Positions 48,698 through 57,911 of a stretch of 64,000 nt of DNA are shown here, one piece after another. The stretch is taken from the NCBI RefSeq assembly GCF_001905125.1, contig NZ_LWLE01000002.1, positions 291,261-355,260 on the forward strand. The letters run 5' to 3'. The position numbers and the translations under genes were made by a program. Position 1 is the stretch's first letter; each line of letters opens with the position of its first letter. Source of the stretch: Streptomyces sp. TSRI0281 (lineage in GTDB: Bacteria; Actinomycetota; Actinomycetes; Streptomycetales; Streptomycetaceae). Below the pieces are notes generated by a model, which did not search any database, had not been told where the DNA came from, and saw only the letters and a program-made list of their open reading frames with translations.

Positions 48698-49524
48698 CGG
48701 CCGACCGGGCACTCGTCGAGCTGGCCGACGTAGCCAAGTTCTACGGCAACATCAAGGCGCTGGAACACGTCTCGCTGGTGGTCCACGCGGGCGAGATCAC
48801 CTGTGTCCTCGGCGACAACGGGGCCGGCAAGTCCACGCTCATCAAGATCATCGCGGGGCTGCACCGGCACGACGCCGGGACCTTCCTGATCGATGGCGAG
48901 GTGACCACCCTCGCCAACCCGCGCGACGCCCTGGACCGGGGCATCGCCACCGTCTACCAGGACCTCGCCGTCGTCCCCCTCATGCCGGTCTGGCGGAACT
49001 TCTTCCTCGGCTCCGAGCCGACGATCGGCTCCGGGCCCCTCAAGCGCCTCGATGTGCGCCGGATGCGCGAGACGACCCGCTCCGAGCTGCTGCGCATGGG
49101 GATCGACCTGCGCGACGTCGACCAGCCGATCGGCACCCTGTCCGGCGGCGAGCGCCAGTGCGTGGCGATCGCCCGCGCCGTCTACTTCGGCGCCAAGGTC
49201 CTCGTCCTGGACGAGCCGACGGCGGCACTCGGCGTCAAGCAGTCCGGTGTCGTCCTCAAGTACGTCGCGGCCGCCAGGGACGCCGGGCTCGGCGTGGTTC
49301 TCATCACGCACAACCCGCACCACGCCTACCTCGTGGGGGACCGGTTCGTGCTGCTCAAGCGCGGCGCGATGTCGGGCAGCCACACCAAGGACGAGATCAC
49401 CCTGGACGAGCTCACCCGCCAGATGGCGGGCGGCAGCGAGCTCGACGAGCTCAGCCACGAGCTGGAGCGCACCCCCGCGCCCGGCCGTCCCGAGGGGCCC
49501 GGGGCGGGCGACGGCACGCCGTAG
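48694..49524 (+). CDS. Sugar ABC transporter ATPase, single nucleotide-binding domain
   Basis: 276 residues from GTG 48694. Walker [11 protein letters not shown]-loop [20 protein letters not shown], signature [15 protein letters not shown], Walker [13 protein letters not shown] and H-loop [17 protein letters not shown]. The RbsA group normally has two such domains (about 500 residues), but this one has a single domain like FrcA. It is the last transporter gene before the ROK kinase. Confidence 0.94.
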   Translation: MTADRALVELADVAKFYGNIKALEHVSLVVHAGEITCVLGDNGAGKSTLIKIIAGLHRHDAGTFLIDGEVTTLANPRDALDRGIATVYQDLAVVPLMPVWRNFFLGSEPTIGSGPLKRLDVRRMRETTRSELLRMGIDLRDVDQPIGTLSGGERQCVAIARAVYFGAKVLVLDEPTAALGVKQSGVVLKYVAAARDAGLGVVLITHNPHHAYLVGDRFVLLKRGAMSGSHTKDEITLDELTRQMAGGSELDELSHELERTPAPGRPEGPGAGDGTP

Positions 49525-49658
49525 TGGAGGCACGGCTTCCGGCGCGGCCGACCCCGCCCACCGGCCCCGGGGGTCCGGCAGTGGCAGAATCGAGCGCGGT
49601 GGACGCCGTCCGCCGCCGGTAGCAGCACCCGACCGGCCCTCCAGACCCCGCAGGGACG

Positions 49659-50825
49659 ATGAGCACGTACCGCGACTTCACACACCGCGGCTCCGCCCGC
49701 GCCACCGTCCTCAAGACCGTCGGCACCAGGGAGCGGCGCTCGCACCTCACCGCGCCCCGCGTCCCGACCGTCGGCATCGACATCGGCGGGACGAAGGTGA
49801 TGGCCGGCGTCGTCGACGCGGACGGCAACATCCTGGAGCAGCTGCGCACCGAGACCCCGGACAAGTCCAAGAGCCCCAAGGTCGTCGAGGACACCATCGT
49901 CGAGCTGGTCCTGGACCTCTCCGACCGGCACGACGTGCACGCCGTGGGCATCGGCGCGGCGGGCTGGGTGGACGCCGACCGCTCGAAGGTCCTGTTCGCC
50001 CCCCACCTCGCCTGGCGCGACGAACCCCTGCGCGACGCGATCGCCTCCCGCCTCGTTGTCCCCGTCATGGTCGACAACGACGCCAATACGGCGGCCTGGG
50101 CGGAATGGCGCTTCGGCGCGGGCCGCGGCGAGGACCACCTCGTCATGATCACGCTCGGCACCGGCATCGGCGGCGCGATCCTGGAGGACGGCCAGGTCAA
50201 GCGGGGAAAGTACGGCGTCGCGGGTGAGTTCGGCCACATGCAGGTCGTCCCCGGCGGCCACCGCTGCCCCTGCGGCAACCGCGGCTGCTGGGAGCAGTAC
50301 AGCTCCGGCAACGCGCTGGTGCGCGAGGCCAGGGAGCTGGCCGCGGCGGACTCCCCGGTCGCGCACTATCTGCTGGACCGGGTCAAGGGCAACATCCCCG
50401 ACATCACCGGGCCGCTCATCACCGAACTGGCCCGGGAGGGCGATGCGATGTGCATCGAGCTCCTCCAGGACATCGGCCAGTGGCTCGGTGTCGGCATCGC
50501 CAACCTGGCCGCCGCGCTCGACCCGTCCTGCTTTGTGATCGGAGGCGGCGTCAGCGCCGCCGACGACCTGCTGATCGGCCCCGCCAGGGATGCCTTCAAG
50601 CGGCATCTCACGGGGCGCGGCTATCGCCCCGAGGCCCGGATCGCGAAGGCCCAGCTCGGCCCCGAGGCGGGTATGGTCGGCGCCGCGGACCTGGCCCGAC
50701 TGGTCGCCCGCAGATTCCGCCGGGCCAACCGCCGCCGCGTGGAGCGGTACGAGCGGTACGCGCAGATCTACGACCAGGCCGCGAGCACCATCCGCAACAC
50801 GCGATCCACCCGCACCGCCGACTGA
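49659..50825 (+). CDS. ROK-family sugar kinase (glucokinase-like)
   Basis: 388 residues. A 36-residue basic N-terminal extension (FTHRGSARATVLKTVGTRER) precedes the phosphate-1 motif VGIDIGGTKVMAGVVD. The catalytic aspartate is in VDNDANTAAWAEWRFG; GEFGHMQVVPGG and CPCGNRGCWEQYSSG give the ROK zinc motif (His plus three Cys). No HTH is present, so it is a kinase rather than a ROK repressor. It probably phosphorylates the sugar taken up by the transporter just upstream. Confidence 0.92.
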   Translation: MSTYRDFTHRGSARATVLKTVGTRERRSHLTAPRVPTVGIDIGGTKVMAGVVDADGNILEQLRTETPDKSKSPKVVEDTIVELVLDLSDRHDVHAVGIGAAGWVDADRSKVLFAPHLAWRDEPLRDAIASRLVVPVMVDNDANTAAWAEWRFGAGRGEDHLVMITLGTGIGGAILEDGQVKRGKYGVAGEFGHMQVVPGGHRCPCGNRGCWEQYSSGNALVREARELAAADSPVAHYLLDRVKGNIPDITGPLITELAREGDAMCIELLQDIGQWLGVGIANLAAALDPSCFVIGGGVSAADDLLIGPARDAFKRHLTGRGYRPEARIAKAQLGPEAGMVGAADLARLVARRFRRANRRRVERYERYAQIYDQAASTIRNTRSTRTAD

Positions 50826-50902
50826 ACCGCGGCCGCGCCGCGCGGCGTCCTCCGGCCAGTGACCGCATCCGCAGCAGCCGCAGTACCAAGGGAACTCCGA
50901 TC

Positions 50903-51499
50903 ATGACCGCAGCCGAGCACCCCGTCGTGCCGCGCCAGTCCGTTCCGCCGGGCGACGGCGACGGCAAGCCTCCCCAGGACCGCCGCCGGGTGATCCGCAG
51001 ACGGCTGATCACGGCGACGATCATCGTGCTGCTGATCGGTATCCCGGCCGGCTATCTGCTGATCTCCGCAGGCCAGAGCCGCCGCTCCGGCAAGGACAAG
51101 GAGGCCGAGGCATCCGCGCAGGGACTCCGTGAGGACTGGCCGTCCGGGATGCAGCGGCGGATCTTCGAGGTGCCGATCCCCGGCAACGCGTCGGGGGTTC
51201 AGTACTACGAGACCAACAACTGGAAGGCCAGCCGGTTGTATGTGAAGTTCCGTACGACATCTGCCGGTCTCGACCGGTTCCTGTCCGGCGTCGGAACGGG
51301 CCGCGCCGCCCTGAAACCGGGGGCGGTGACCATCGGTGAACGCGATATCAAGATCAGCGACTGGTACTTCGGGCCCGGTGTGTTCTGGGCGGGTACGACC
51401 CACACCAACAAGGACCCGCGCCCCACCCAGAACATCACCGTCAACATGACCGATCCGGCCGGCCCCGTCGTGTATGTCGTTTCCGCGGCGACCCCCTGA
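50903..51499 (+). CDS. Membrane-anchored protein of unknown function
   Basis: 198 residues from ATG 50903 behind AAGGGAA. A basic cytoplasmic head (DRRRVIRRR) is followed by one membrane helix (LITATIIVLLIGIPAGYLLI) and an extracytoplasmic domain of about 140 residues with SGVQYYETNNWKASRLYVKF and DWYFGPGVFWAGTTHTNKDP. No family identified with confidence. It lies between the ROK kinase and the PcaL-like gene on the same strand. Confidence 0.75.
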   Translation: MTAAEHPVVPRQSVPPGDGDGKPPQDRRRVIRRRLITATIIVLLIGIPAGYLLISAGQSRRSGKDKEAEASAQGLREDWPSGMQRRIFEVPIPGNASGVQYYETNNWKASRLYVKFRTTSAGLDRFLSGVGTGRAALKPGAVTIGERDIKISDWYFGPGVFWAGTTHTNKDPRPTQNITVNMTDPAGPVVYVVSAATP

Positions 51500-51535
51500 C
51501 CGCGACCCGACAGCGCGCTCACTAACCTGGAGCGA

Positions 51536-53317
51536 GTGAGTGAAGTGAGCGACACGACCCCGCAGCCCGCGCCGGCCCCGCAGCCCGCCGCCCCGGTACC
51601 CATAGCCCCGCAGGCCCCTGCGGCCCCGCACGCGGTACAGGCCCCGGTGGTCCCGCACGCGGTACAGGCCCCCTTGGCCCCGCACGCCCTTGTGGCCCCG
51701 CAGCACCACCCCATGTCCCCGCAGCCCGCACCGGCCCTCGTCGCCCCGCAGCCCGCACAGGCCGCCCCCGCCCCGCAGGGGCCACCGGCCCTGGTCGCCC
51801 CGCAGGCCGCACAGGCCGCCCCCGCCCCGCAGCCGGGCCGGGGCGAGCAGCCCGCGTACATCGCTCCGGCCCCGCAGCCCGCACCCCCGCACGCCGCCCA
51901 CGTCCCCGCGCCCCCTGTCCCCGCGCCCCCGCACGCGGTACGGGCCCCGGTGGTCCCGCAGGCGGTAGAGGCCCTCACGCCTCCGCAGGCCCCGATACCT
52001 CCGCAGGCCCCGCACGCCGCTCAGGCGCCCGTGCCCCCGCCCGCCCCTCAGGCCCCGCAGACCCTTCAGTACCGCTTCGACGGGCCGGACGACGCGCCCG
52101 TCCTGGTGATCGGCCCCTCACTGGGGACCACCTGGCACATGTGGGACCGGCAGATACCCGAGCTGTCCCAGCACTGGCGCGTCTTCCGCTACGACCTGCC
52201 GGGCCACGGCGGCGCCCCCGCCCACCCCGCCACCGCCGTCGCGGAGCTGGCGGACCGGCTGCTCGCCACCCTCGACAGCCTCGGTGTCCAGCGCTTCGGG
52301 TACGCGGGCTGCTCCATCGGCGGCGCGATCGGCGCCGAGCTCGCCCTGCGCCATCCGCACCGGGTGGCCTCGCTGGCCCTGGTGGCGGCCTCGCCCCGGT
52401 TCGGCAGTGCCGACGAGTTCCGCCAGCGCGGTGTGATCGTCCGGACCAACGGGCTGGAGCCGATGGCCCGCACCGCGCCGGAGCGCTGGTTCACCCCCGG
52501 TTTCGCCGCCGCCCAGCCCGCCATCGTCGAGTGGGCCGTGCAGATGGTCCGCACCACCGACCCCGGCTGCTACATCGCCGCCTGCGAGGCGCTGGCCGCC
52601 TTCGACATCCGCGCCGAACTCGGCCGCATCGGCGTCCCGACCCTCGTCCTGGTCGGCGCCGAGGACCAGGTCACCGGCCCCGCCGAGGCCCGCACCCTGG
52701 TCGCGGGCATCCCGGACGCCCGGCTCGCCCTGGTCCCCGGCGCCTCCCACCTCGCCCCCGTCGAACAGCCCGGCGCCGTCTGTGACCTGCTCCTGACCCA
52801 CTTCTCCACGGCCTGGCAGGACACCCTCGCCGCCATTCCGGTCCTGCCCGTCGTCCCGGCGCTCTCCGTCCCCTTCACCCCCGTCGCCGAGATCGCCCCC
52901 GCGGCAGCCCGGCCCGAGGCCGACGGCGCGGGCCGCGGCGATGTGCTCGACAGCGGTACGAAGATCCGCCGCGAGGTGCTGGGAGACGCCCATGTCGACG
53001 GGGTGAACGCCTCGTCCGACGCCTTCACCGAGGACTTCCAGGACCTCGTCACCCGGTACGCCTGGGGCGAGGTCTGGGCCCGGGAGGGGCTGGACCGCAG
53101 GACGCGCAGCTGCATCACGCTCACCGCGCTGGTCGCCTCCGGCCACCTCCACGGCCTGGCCGCGCACACGAGGGCGGCGCTGCGCAACGGGCTCACGCCC
53201 GCCGAGATCAAGGAAGTCCTGCTCCAGACCGCCGTGTACTGCGGCATTCCGGCCGCCGGTGCCGCCTTCGACATCGCGCGGTCCGTGATCCAGGAGGAAA
53301 CCACACCGCCCGCGTAG
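51536..53317 (+). CDS. pcaL: PcaL-type fusion: 3-oxoadipate enol-lactonase plus 4-carboxymuconolactone decarboxylase, with a long Pro/Ala-rich N-terminal extension
   Basis: Two consecutive beta-ketoadipate pathway steps in one 593-residue protein. Residues 177 to about 430 form the PcaD alpha/beta hydrolase (LVIGPSLGTTWHMWDRQIPE, nucleophile S260 in YAGCSIGGAIG, LVLVGAEDQVTGP, GASHLAPVEQP). Residues from about 465 to the end form PcaC (FQDLVTRYAWGEVWAREGLD, TLTALVASGHLHGLAAHTRA, EVLLQTAVYCGIPAAG). Residues 10-175 are almost only Pro, Ala, Gln, Val and His in repeated APQAP-type units, absent from ordinary PcaL. It starts at GTG 51536; no internal start between the repeat and residue 177 looks usable. 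No other pca genes are adjacent. Confidence 0.88.
   Translation: MSEVSDTTPQPAPAPQPAAPVPIAPQAPAAPHAVQAPVVPHAVQAPLAPHALVAPQHHPMSPQPAPALVAPQPAQAAPAPQGPPALVAPQAAQAAPAPQPGRGEQPAYIAPAPQPAPPHAAHVPAPPVPAPPHAVRAPVVPQAVEALTPPQAPIPPQAPHAAQAPVPPPAPQAPQTLQYRFDGPDDAPVLVIGPSLGTTWHMWDRQIPELSQHWRVFRYDLPGHGGAPAHPATAVAELADRLLATLDSLGVQRFGYAGCSIGGAIGAELALRHPHRVASLALVAASPRFGSADEFRQRGVIVRTNGLEPMARTAPERWFTPGFAAAQPAIVEWAVQMVRTTDPGCYIAACEALAAFDIRAELGRIGVPTLVLVGAEDQVTGPAEARTLVAGIPDARLALVPGASHLAPVEQPGAVCDLLLTHFSTAWQDTLAAIPVLPVVPALSVPFTPVAEIAPAAARPEADGAGRGDVLDSGTKIRREVLGDAHVDGVNASSDAFTEDFQDLVTRYAWGEVWAREGLDRRTRSCITLTALVASGHLHGLAAHTRAALRNGLTPAEIKEVLLQTAVYCGIPAAGAAFDIARSVIQEETTPPA
51566..52062 (+). repeat. Coding minisatellite for the PcaL N-terminal extension
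   Basis: About 500 bases of degenerate CCGCAG/GCCCCG units, with a larger recurring block GTACAGGCCCC(N) following CCGCACGCG. The reading frame stays open through the whole tract and G/C dominates the third codon position, so the repeat appears to be translated. Confidence 0.75.
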
Positions 53318-53321
53318 CAGG

Positions 53322-53978
53322 ATGAGCGGCATGAACGCATCGCCTCTCACACTCACCAAGAAGACGCACTCCTGCATCCGGATCGAGAAGGACGGGCAGG
53401 CGCTCGTCATCGACCCCGGCGGCTTCTCCGAGGACGACGCCGCGATCGGTGCCGACGTCATCCTGGTCACGCACGAACACCCGGACCACTTCGACGAGGC
53501 GCGGCTGCGGGCCGGTCTCGCGGCCAACCCGGCGGCCGAGATCTGGACGCTGCGCAGTGTGGCCGATCAGCTCTCCGCCGCCTTCCCGGGGCGGGTGCAC
53601 ACCGTGGGGCACGGCGACACCTTCACCGCCGCGGGATTCGAGGTGGCCGTGCACGGAGAGCTGCACGCGGTGATCCACCCGGACATCCCGAGGGTCACCA
53701 ACATCGGCTTCCTGGTGGACGGTTCGCTCTTCCATCCCGGGGACGCGCTCACCGTCCCCGACCGGCCGGTGGACACCCTGATGCTCCCGGTGATGGCCCC
53801 GTGGAACAAGATCTCGGAGGTCATCGACTACGTACGCGAGGTCAGGCCGCGGCGCGCCATCGACATCCACGACGCGCTGCTCACCGATCTCGCGCGGCCC
53901 ATCTACGACAACCAGATCGGCAGCCTCGGCGGCGCCGACCACGGCCGGCTGGCGCCCGGGGACGTCACGGAAGTCTGA
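53322..53978 (+). CDS. MBL-fold metal-dependent hydrolase
   Basis: 218 residues from ATG 53322; ATG 53331 is an alternative. LKKTHSCIRIEKDGQALVID-type start strands, then the zinc motif VTHEHPDHFDEARL (His-x-His-x-Asp-His), a histidine after the following helix (VTNIGFLVDGSLFHPGD) and DIHDALLTD near the end. Similar to UlaG-like or Zn-dependent hydrolases of unknown substrate. It begins 4 bases after the PcaL stop, so it may be co-translated, and the following hairpin ends the transcript. Confidence 0.87.
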   Translation: MSGMNASPLTLTKKTHSCIRIEKDGQALVIDPGGFSEDDAAIGADVILVTHEHPDHFDEARLRAGLAANPAAEIWTLRSVADQLSAAFPGRVHTVGHGDTFTAAGFEVAVHGELHAVIHPDIPRVTNIGFLVDGSLFHPGDALTVPDRPVDTLMLPVMAPWNKISEVIDYVREVRPRRAIDIHDALLTDLARPIYDNQIGSLGGADHGRLAPGDVTEV

Positions 53979-53986
53979 ACGGCCGA

Positions 53987-54013
53987 CCGGTCGCCGGACT
54001 GCCCGGCGACCGG
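53987..54013 (+). terminator. Terminator after the MBL-fold gene
   Basis: Perfect 11-bp arms CCGGTCGCCGG (53987-53997) and CCGGCGACCGG (54003-54013), loop ACTGC. Confidence 0.75.
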
Positions 54014-54077
54014 ACGCACGGGCGCTCTAGGGCCGGACCGACGGCGACTGTCAGTGGGACCGGCTAGGTTTGCTGCC

Positions 54078-54857
54078 ATGCGCATCGCCACCTGGAACGT
54101 CAATTCGATCACCGCCCGGCTCCCGAGGCTGCTGGCCTGGCTGGAGAGCACCGGCACCGACGTGCTGTGCATCCAGGAGACCAAGTGCACGGCCGAACAG
54201 TTCCCCTCCGACGAGTTGCGCGAGCTGGGCTACGAGTCCGCAGTCAACGCCACCGGCCGGTGGAACGGGGTCGCGCTGCTCTCCCGGGTCGGGCTCACCG
54301 ATGTCGTCACGGGACTGCCGGACGGCCCGGAGTACGACGGGGTGCGGGAGCCGCGGGCGATCTCCGCGACCTGTGGCCCGGTCCGTGTCTGGTCGGTCTA
54401 CGTGCCCAACGGCCGCGAGGTCGAGCACGCGCACTACGCGTACAAGCTGCGCTGGCTGGAGGCGCTCCAGAAGGCCGTGGCGGTGGACGCCGCGGGTGCG
54501 CTGCCGTTCGCGGTCCTGGGCGACTTCAATGTGGCCCCGACGGACGAGGACGTCTGGGACCCCGCGCCCTTCGAGGGCGCCACCCATGTCACCCCCGCCG
54601 AGCGCGCCGCCCTGGCGACGCTCCGGGAGGAGGGGCTGAGCGATGTGATGCCCCGCCCGCTCAAGTACGACCACCCGTACACCTTCTGGGACTACCGCGA
54701 GCTGCGCTTCCCGAAGAACAAGGGCATGCGCATCGACCTGGTCTACGGCAACGCCCCGTTCACGGCGGCGGTCAAGGACAGCTATGTCGACCGGGAGGAG
54801 CGCAAGGGCAAGGGCGCTTCCGACCACGCCCCGGTGGTCGTCGACCTCGACCTCTGA
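54078..54857 (+). CDS. xth: Exodeoxyribonuclease III
   Basis: 259-residue AP endonuclease/3'-5' exonuclease of the ExoIII family. RIATWNVNSITARLPRL (metal-binding Asn), LCIQETKCT (catalytic Glu), VPNGREVEHAHYAYK (active-site Tyr region), VLGDFNVAP (Asp/Asn pair), GMRIDLVYGN and the final SDHAPVVVDL with the catalytic Asp-His. Full length. ATG 54078 lies soon after a TAGGTT -10-like box, so the leader is short. Confidence 0.95.
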   Translation: MRIATWNVNSITARLPRLLAWLESTGTDVLCIQETKCTAEQFPSDELRELGYESAVNATGRWNGVALLSRVGLTDVVTGLPDGPEYDGVREPRAISATCGPVRVWSVYVPNGREVEHAHYAYKLRWLEALQKAVAVDAAGALPFAVLGDFNVAPTDEDVWDPAPFEGATHVTPAERAALATLREEGLSDVMPRPLKYDHPYTFWDYRELRFPKNKGMRIDLVYGNAPFTAAVKDSYVDREERKGKGASDHAPVVVDLDL

Positions 54858-54880
54858 GCGGCGGCAGCGGGATCTACTGA

Positions 54881-54923
54881 CAACCGTAGGTTGACACCTC
54901 AAGGGCGTCAACCTACGGTTGAC
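54881..54923 (+). promoter_or_regulatory. Nested palindromes abutting the HTH-ClpN start codon
   Basis: GTCAACCTACGGTTGAC (54907-54923) is a perfect 17-bp palindrome ending 2 bases before the ATG at 54926. About 11 bp upstream, CAACCGTAGGTTGAC (54881-54895) is the exact reverse complement of the first 15 bases of that site and is itself nearly palindromic. No ribosome binding site fits between the second palindrome and the ATG, so translation may be leaderless and a bound protein would block both promoter and start. Confidence 0.8.
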
Positions 54924-54925
54924 AC

Positions 54926-55684
54926 ATGACGCAGCCTCTTCCCGCAACGCCATCCGTGCGCCTCGACGATCTGATCGCGGCCATCAAGAACAGCCACACC
55001 GACGCCCTGCAACAGTTGTCGGGCGCGGTCGTCGCCGCCGACCACCTCGGTGACGTCGCCGACCACCTCATCGGCCACTTCGTGGACCAGGCACGCCGCT
55101 CCGGCGCCTCCTGGACGGACATCGGCCGGAGCATGGGAGTGACCCGGCAGGCCGCCCAGAAGCGCTTCGTCCCCAAGAAGACCGATGCGAACGCCGGTTC
55201 CGGCTCCGACCTGGACCCGAGCCAGGGATTCGGCCGTTTCACCCAGCGCGCCCGCAACGTCGTCATGGCCGCCCACAACGAGGCTCAGGCCGCCCGGCAC
55301 GCCGAGATCCTCCCGGCCCACCTGGCGCTCGGCCTCCTCGCCGAGCCCGACGGCATCGCCGCCCGGGTCATCACCGCCCGGGGGGTGAGCCCGGACGCCG
55401 TCCGCACCGCCGCGGCCGCCGCACTGCCTCCCGCCGTGGACGAGGTGCCCGAGCTGATCCCGTACGACGCGGATTCCCGCAAGGTCCTGGAGCTGACCTT
55501 CCGTGAGGCGCTCCGGCTCGGGCACAACTACGTCGGCACCGAGCACGTCCTGCTGGCCCTGCTGGAGTTCGAGGACGGCTCCGGTGTGCTCACCGGCCTC
55601 GGCATCGGCAAGGACGCCGCTTCGGCCGCCGTCGAAACCGCCGTGACCGACGCGGCGGCGGCCCTGTGGCAGCAGGAATCCTGA
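54926..55684 (+). CDS. HTH protein fused to a Clp N-terminal domain
   Basis: 252 residues. Residues 1-60 are helical; ASWTDIGRSMGVTRQAAQKRF (about 61-81) is a good helix-turn-helix. After a Ser/Asp linker, residues 103-250 form a double Clp-N repeat (FTQRARNVVMAAHNEAQAAR, AEILPAHLALGLLAE, then LTFREALRLGHNYVGTEHVL), the substrate/adaptor-recognition module of ClpC/ClpA, with no ATPase. It could link DNA binding to the Clp protease. The nested palindromes at its start suggest autoregulation. Confidence 0.88.
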   Translation: MTQPLPATPSVRLDDLIAAIKNSHTDALQQLSGAVVAADHLGDVADHLIGHFVDQARRSGASWTDIGRSMGVTRQAAQKRFVPKKTDANAGSGSDLDPSQGFGRFTQRARNVVMAAHNEAQAARHAEILPAHLALGLLAEPDGIAARVITARGVSPDAVRTAAAAALPPAVDEVPELIPYDADSRKVLELTFREALRLGHNYVGTEHVLLALLEFEDGSGVLTGLGIGKDAASAAVETAVTDAAAALWQQES

Positions 55685-55705
55685 CCGACGGGTGCGGCGG
55701 CGGGT

Positions 55706-56485
55706 TCAGTGCACCGAGAACCCGCCGTCGATGAAGATCGACTGGCCGGTGACATAGGCCGAGCCCCGGCCCGCCAGGAACACCGCGGCGGCGGCGAAGT
55801 CCTCGGCCAGACCATTGCGTCCGACCATGGTGCGCGCCGCCAGGGCCGCCACCTTCTCCGGATCGGAGGCGAGTCGTTCGTTCAGCGGCGTCAGCACGAA
55901 CCCCGGCACCAGCGTGTTGCAGGTGACGCCGTGCGGAGACCACGCCTCCGCCTGCGAGCGGGCCAGCGATTCCAGGGCACCCTTGGACACCCCGTACGCA
56001 CCGCTGTTCACGAACGCGCGGTGCGCCTGCTGGGAGGTGATGTGGATGATCCGCCCGAAGCCCCGCTCGGCCATGCCGGGTCCGAAGCGCTGTCCCAGCA
56101 GGTAGGGCGCCTTCAGGTTCACCGTCATCGTGGTGTCCCAGACGTCCTCGCCCAGCTCGCCCATGGGCGGCCGCAGATTGATCCCGGCGCAGTTCACCAG
56201 GATGTCGGGCTCCCCGTACGGCGTGGCCGCCGCCTCGGCTCCCGTACGCACACCCTCGGCGGTACTCAGATCCGCGCTCACCCACGCCGCCCGGCAGCCC
56301 TCTCCCGTCAGCTCGTCGACCGTCGCGGCCAGCTCCGCCTCCCGGCGTGCCACGACGACGACGCTCGCCCCCGCGCGGGCGAGGGCTCCGGTGATCGCCC
56401 GGCCGATGCCGGAGCTCCCGCCGGTCACCACGGCGACCCGGCCTTCCAGGGAGAACAGTTCGGACAGATAGGTCTGCGAGATCAT
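55706..56485 (-). CDS. SDR oxidoreductase (gluconate 5-dehydrogenase-like)
   Basis: 259 residues. Cofactor loop VAVVTGGSSGIGRAITGALA, DILVNCAGINLRPPMGEL, catalytic serine in IIHITSQQAH, and YGVSKGALE with the Tyr-x-x-x-Lys. The C-terminal YVTGQSIFIDGGFSVH is typical of sugar-acid SDRs such as gluconate 5-dehydrogenase. Convergent with the HTH-ClpN gene (21-bp gap) and divergent from the gene at 56592. Confidence 0.9.
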   Translation of the reverse strand: MISQTYLSELFSLEGRVAVVTGGSSGIGRAITGALARAGASVVVVARREAELAATVDELTGEGCRAAWVSADLSTAEGVRTGAEAAATPYGEPDILVNCAGINLRPPMGELGEDVWDTTMTVNLKAPYLLGQRFGPGMAERGFGRIIHITSQQAHRAFVNSGAYGVSKGALESLARSQAEAWSPHGVTCNTLVPGFVLTPLNERLASDPEKVAALAARTMVGRNGLAEDFAAAAVFLAGRGSAYVTGQSIFIDGGFSVH

Positions 56486-56591
56486 GTACGCACCCTAGAT
56501 GGCAGGTCCCGCACGACCGCGGCCGGTGTCGGATCGGCAACGGCCGCGCGCCCTGTGGTGCGGATCGCGGCGGGGATGGGACCCTAGTGGT

Positions 56592-57032
56592 ATGAACATC
56601 CCTTTCTTGGACAACTGGCGTAAGCGTCAGGGCGGTACGCCGGGAGCGGCCCTCGCCGCCGCCGTCGAAGCGGATCCCGACGGCGTGGCCGAGCTGCTCG
56701 CCGAATGCGAACTGCTGCGTGTCCGAGCGGGGCAGAACGGACTCGAACTCGACGACAGCCCCGCCTCGTTGACCGCGCTCGACCAGCTGCCGCCCCGCTG
56801 GCGCGACGATCCCGAGGAACTGCCCTGGCTCGGCAACGACGCCGGCCTCTACCTCGGCACGGTTCTCGTGCGGACCGTGCCCGGTGCGGCCTGGGACGTC
56901 TGGCCGAGCGGCCAGCCCGTGGTGCGCCTGGCCTCCGGACGCGAGATCGATGTCGTCGCGGCCGGTCTCGACTGGGCGATGGCGGGCAGCCCCGAGCTTT
57001 CCCAGGTGTACGCGGAGTCCGCCGAGAGCTGA
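56592..57032 (+). CDS. Conserved protein of unknown function (DUF6278-like)
   Basis: 146 residues from ATG 56592. MNIPFLDNWRKRQGGTPGAA at the start, a helical middle (DPDGVAELLAECELLRVRAG) and RWRDDPEELPWLGNDAGLYL followed by a small beta domain. No signal peptide or membrane helix. It resembles a short Streptomyces family seen upstream of the glutamate uptake genes; its role is unknown. Confidence 0.7.
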   Translation: MNIPFLDNWRKRQGGTPGAALAAAVEADPDGVAELLAECELLRVRAGQNGLELDDSPASLTALDQLPPRWRDDPEELPWLGNDAGLYLGTVLVRTVPGAAWDVWPSGQPVVRLASGREIDVVAAGLDWAMAGSPELSQVYAESAES

Positions 57033-57156
57033 CCCGCGTCACCGAATCGAGATAAACAGCCTTATGCCCTATATGCGCGTGTCGGGTACGAAGTCCCTTG
57101 TCGGGATGGATAGTTTGCGCTGACCTCGACACAGCGACAAGTGGGTAGGGCAGCGT

Positions 57157-57900
<744 letters not shown>

Positions 57901-57911
57901 CGGGGGGCTCC

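Noticed and set aside
49659..50825. ROK protein as a transcriptional repressor
   Set aside because: The N-terminal extension is only about 36 residues with no winged HTH, and the ATP and catalytic motifs are intact, so a kinase is preferred.
51205..51978. Minus-strand frame rich in Gly, Ala, Cys and Thr opposite the PcaL repeat
   Set aside because: It is the reverse reading of a repeat; the plus-strand frame joins in frame to a well-defined enzyme.
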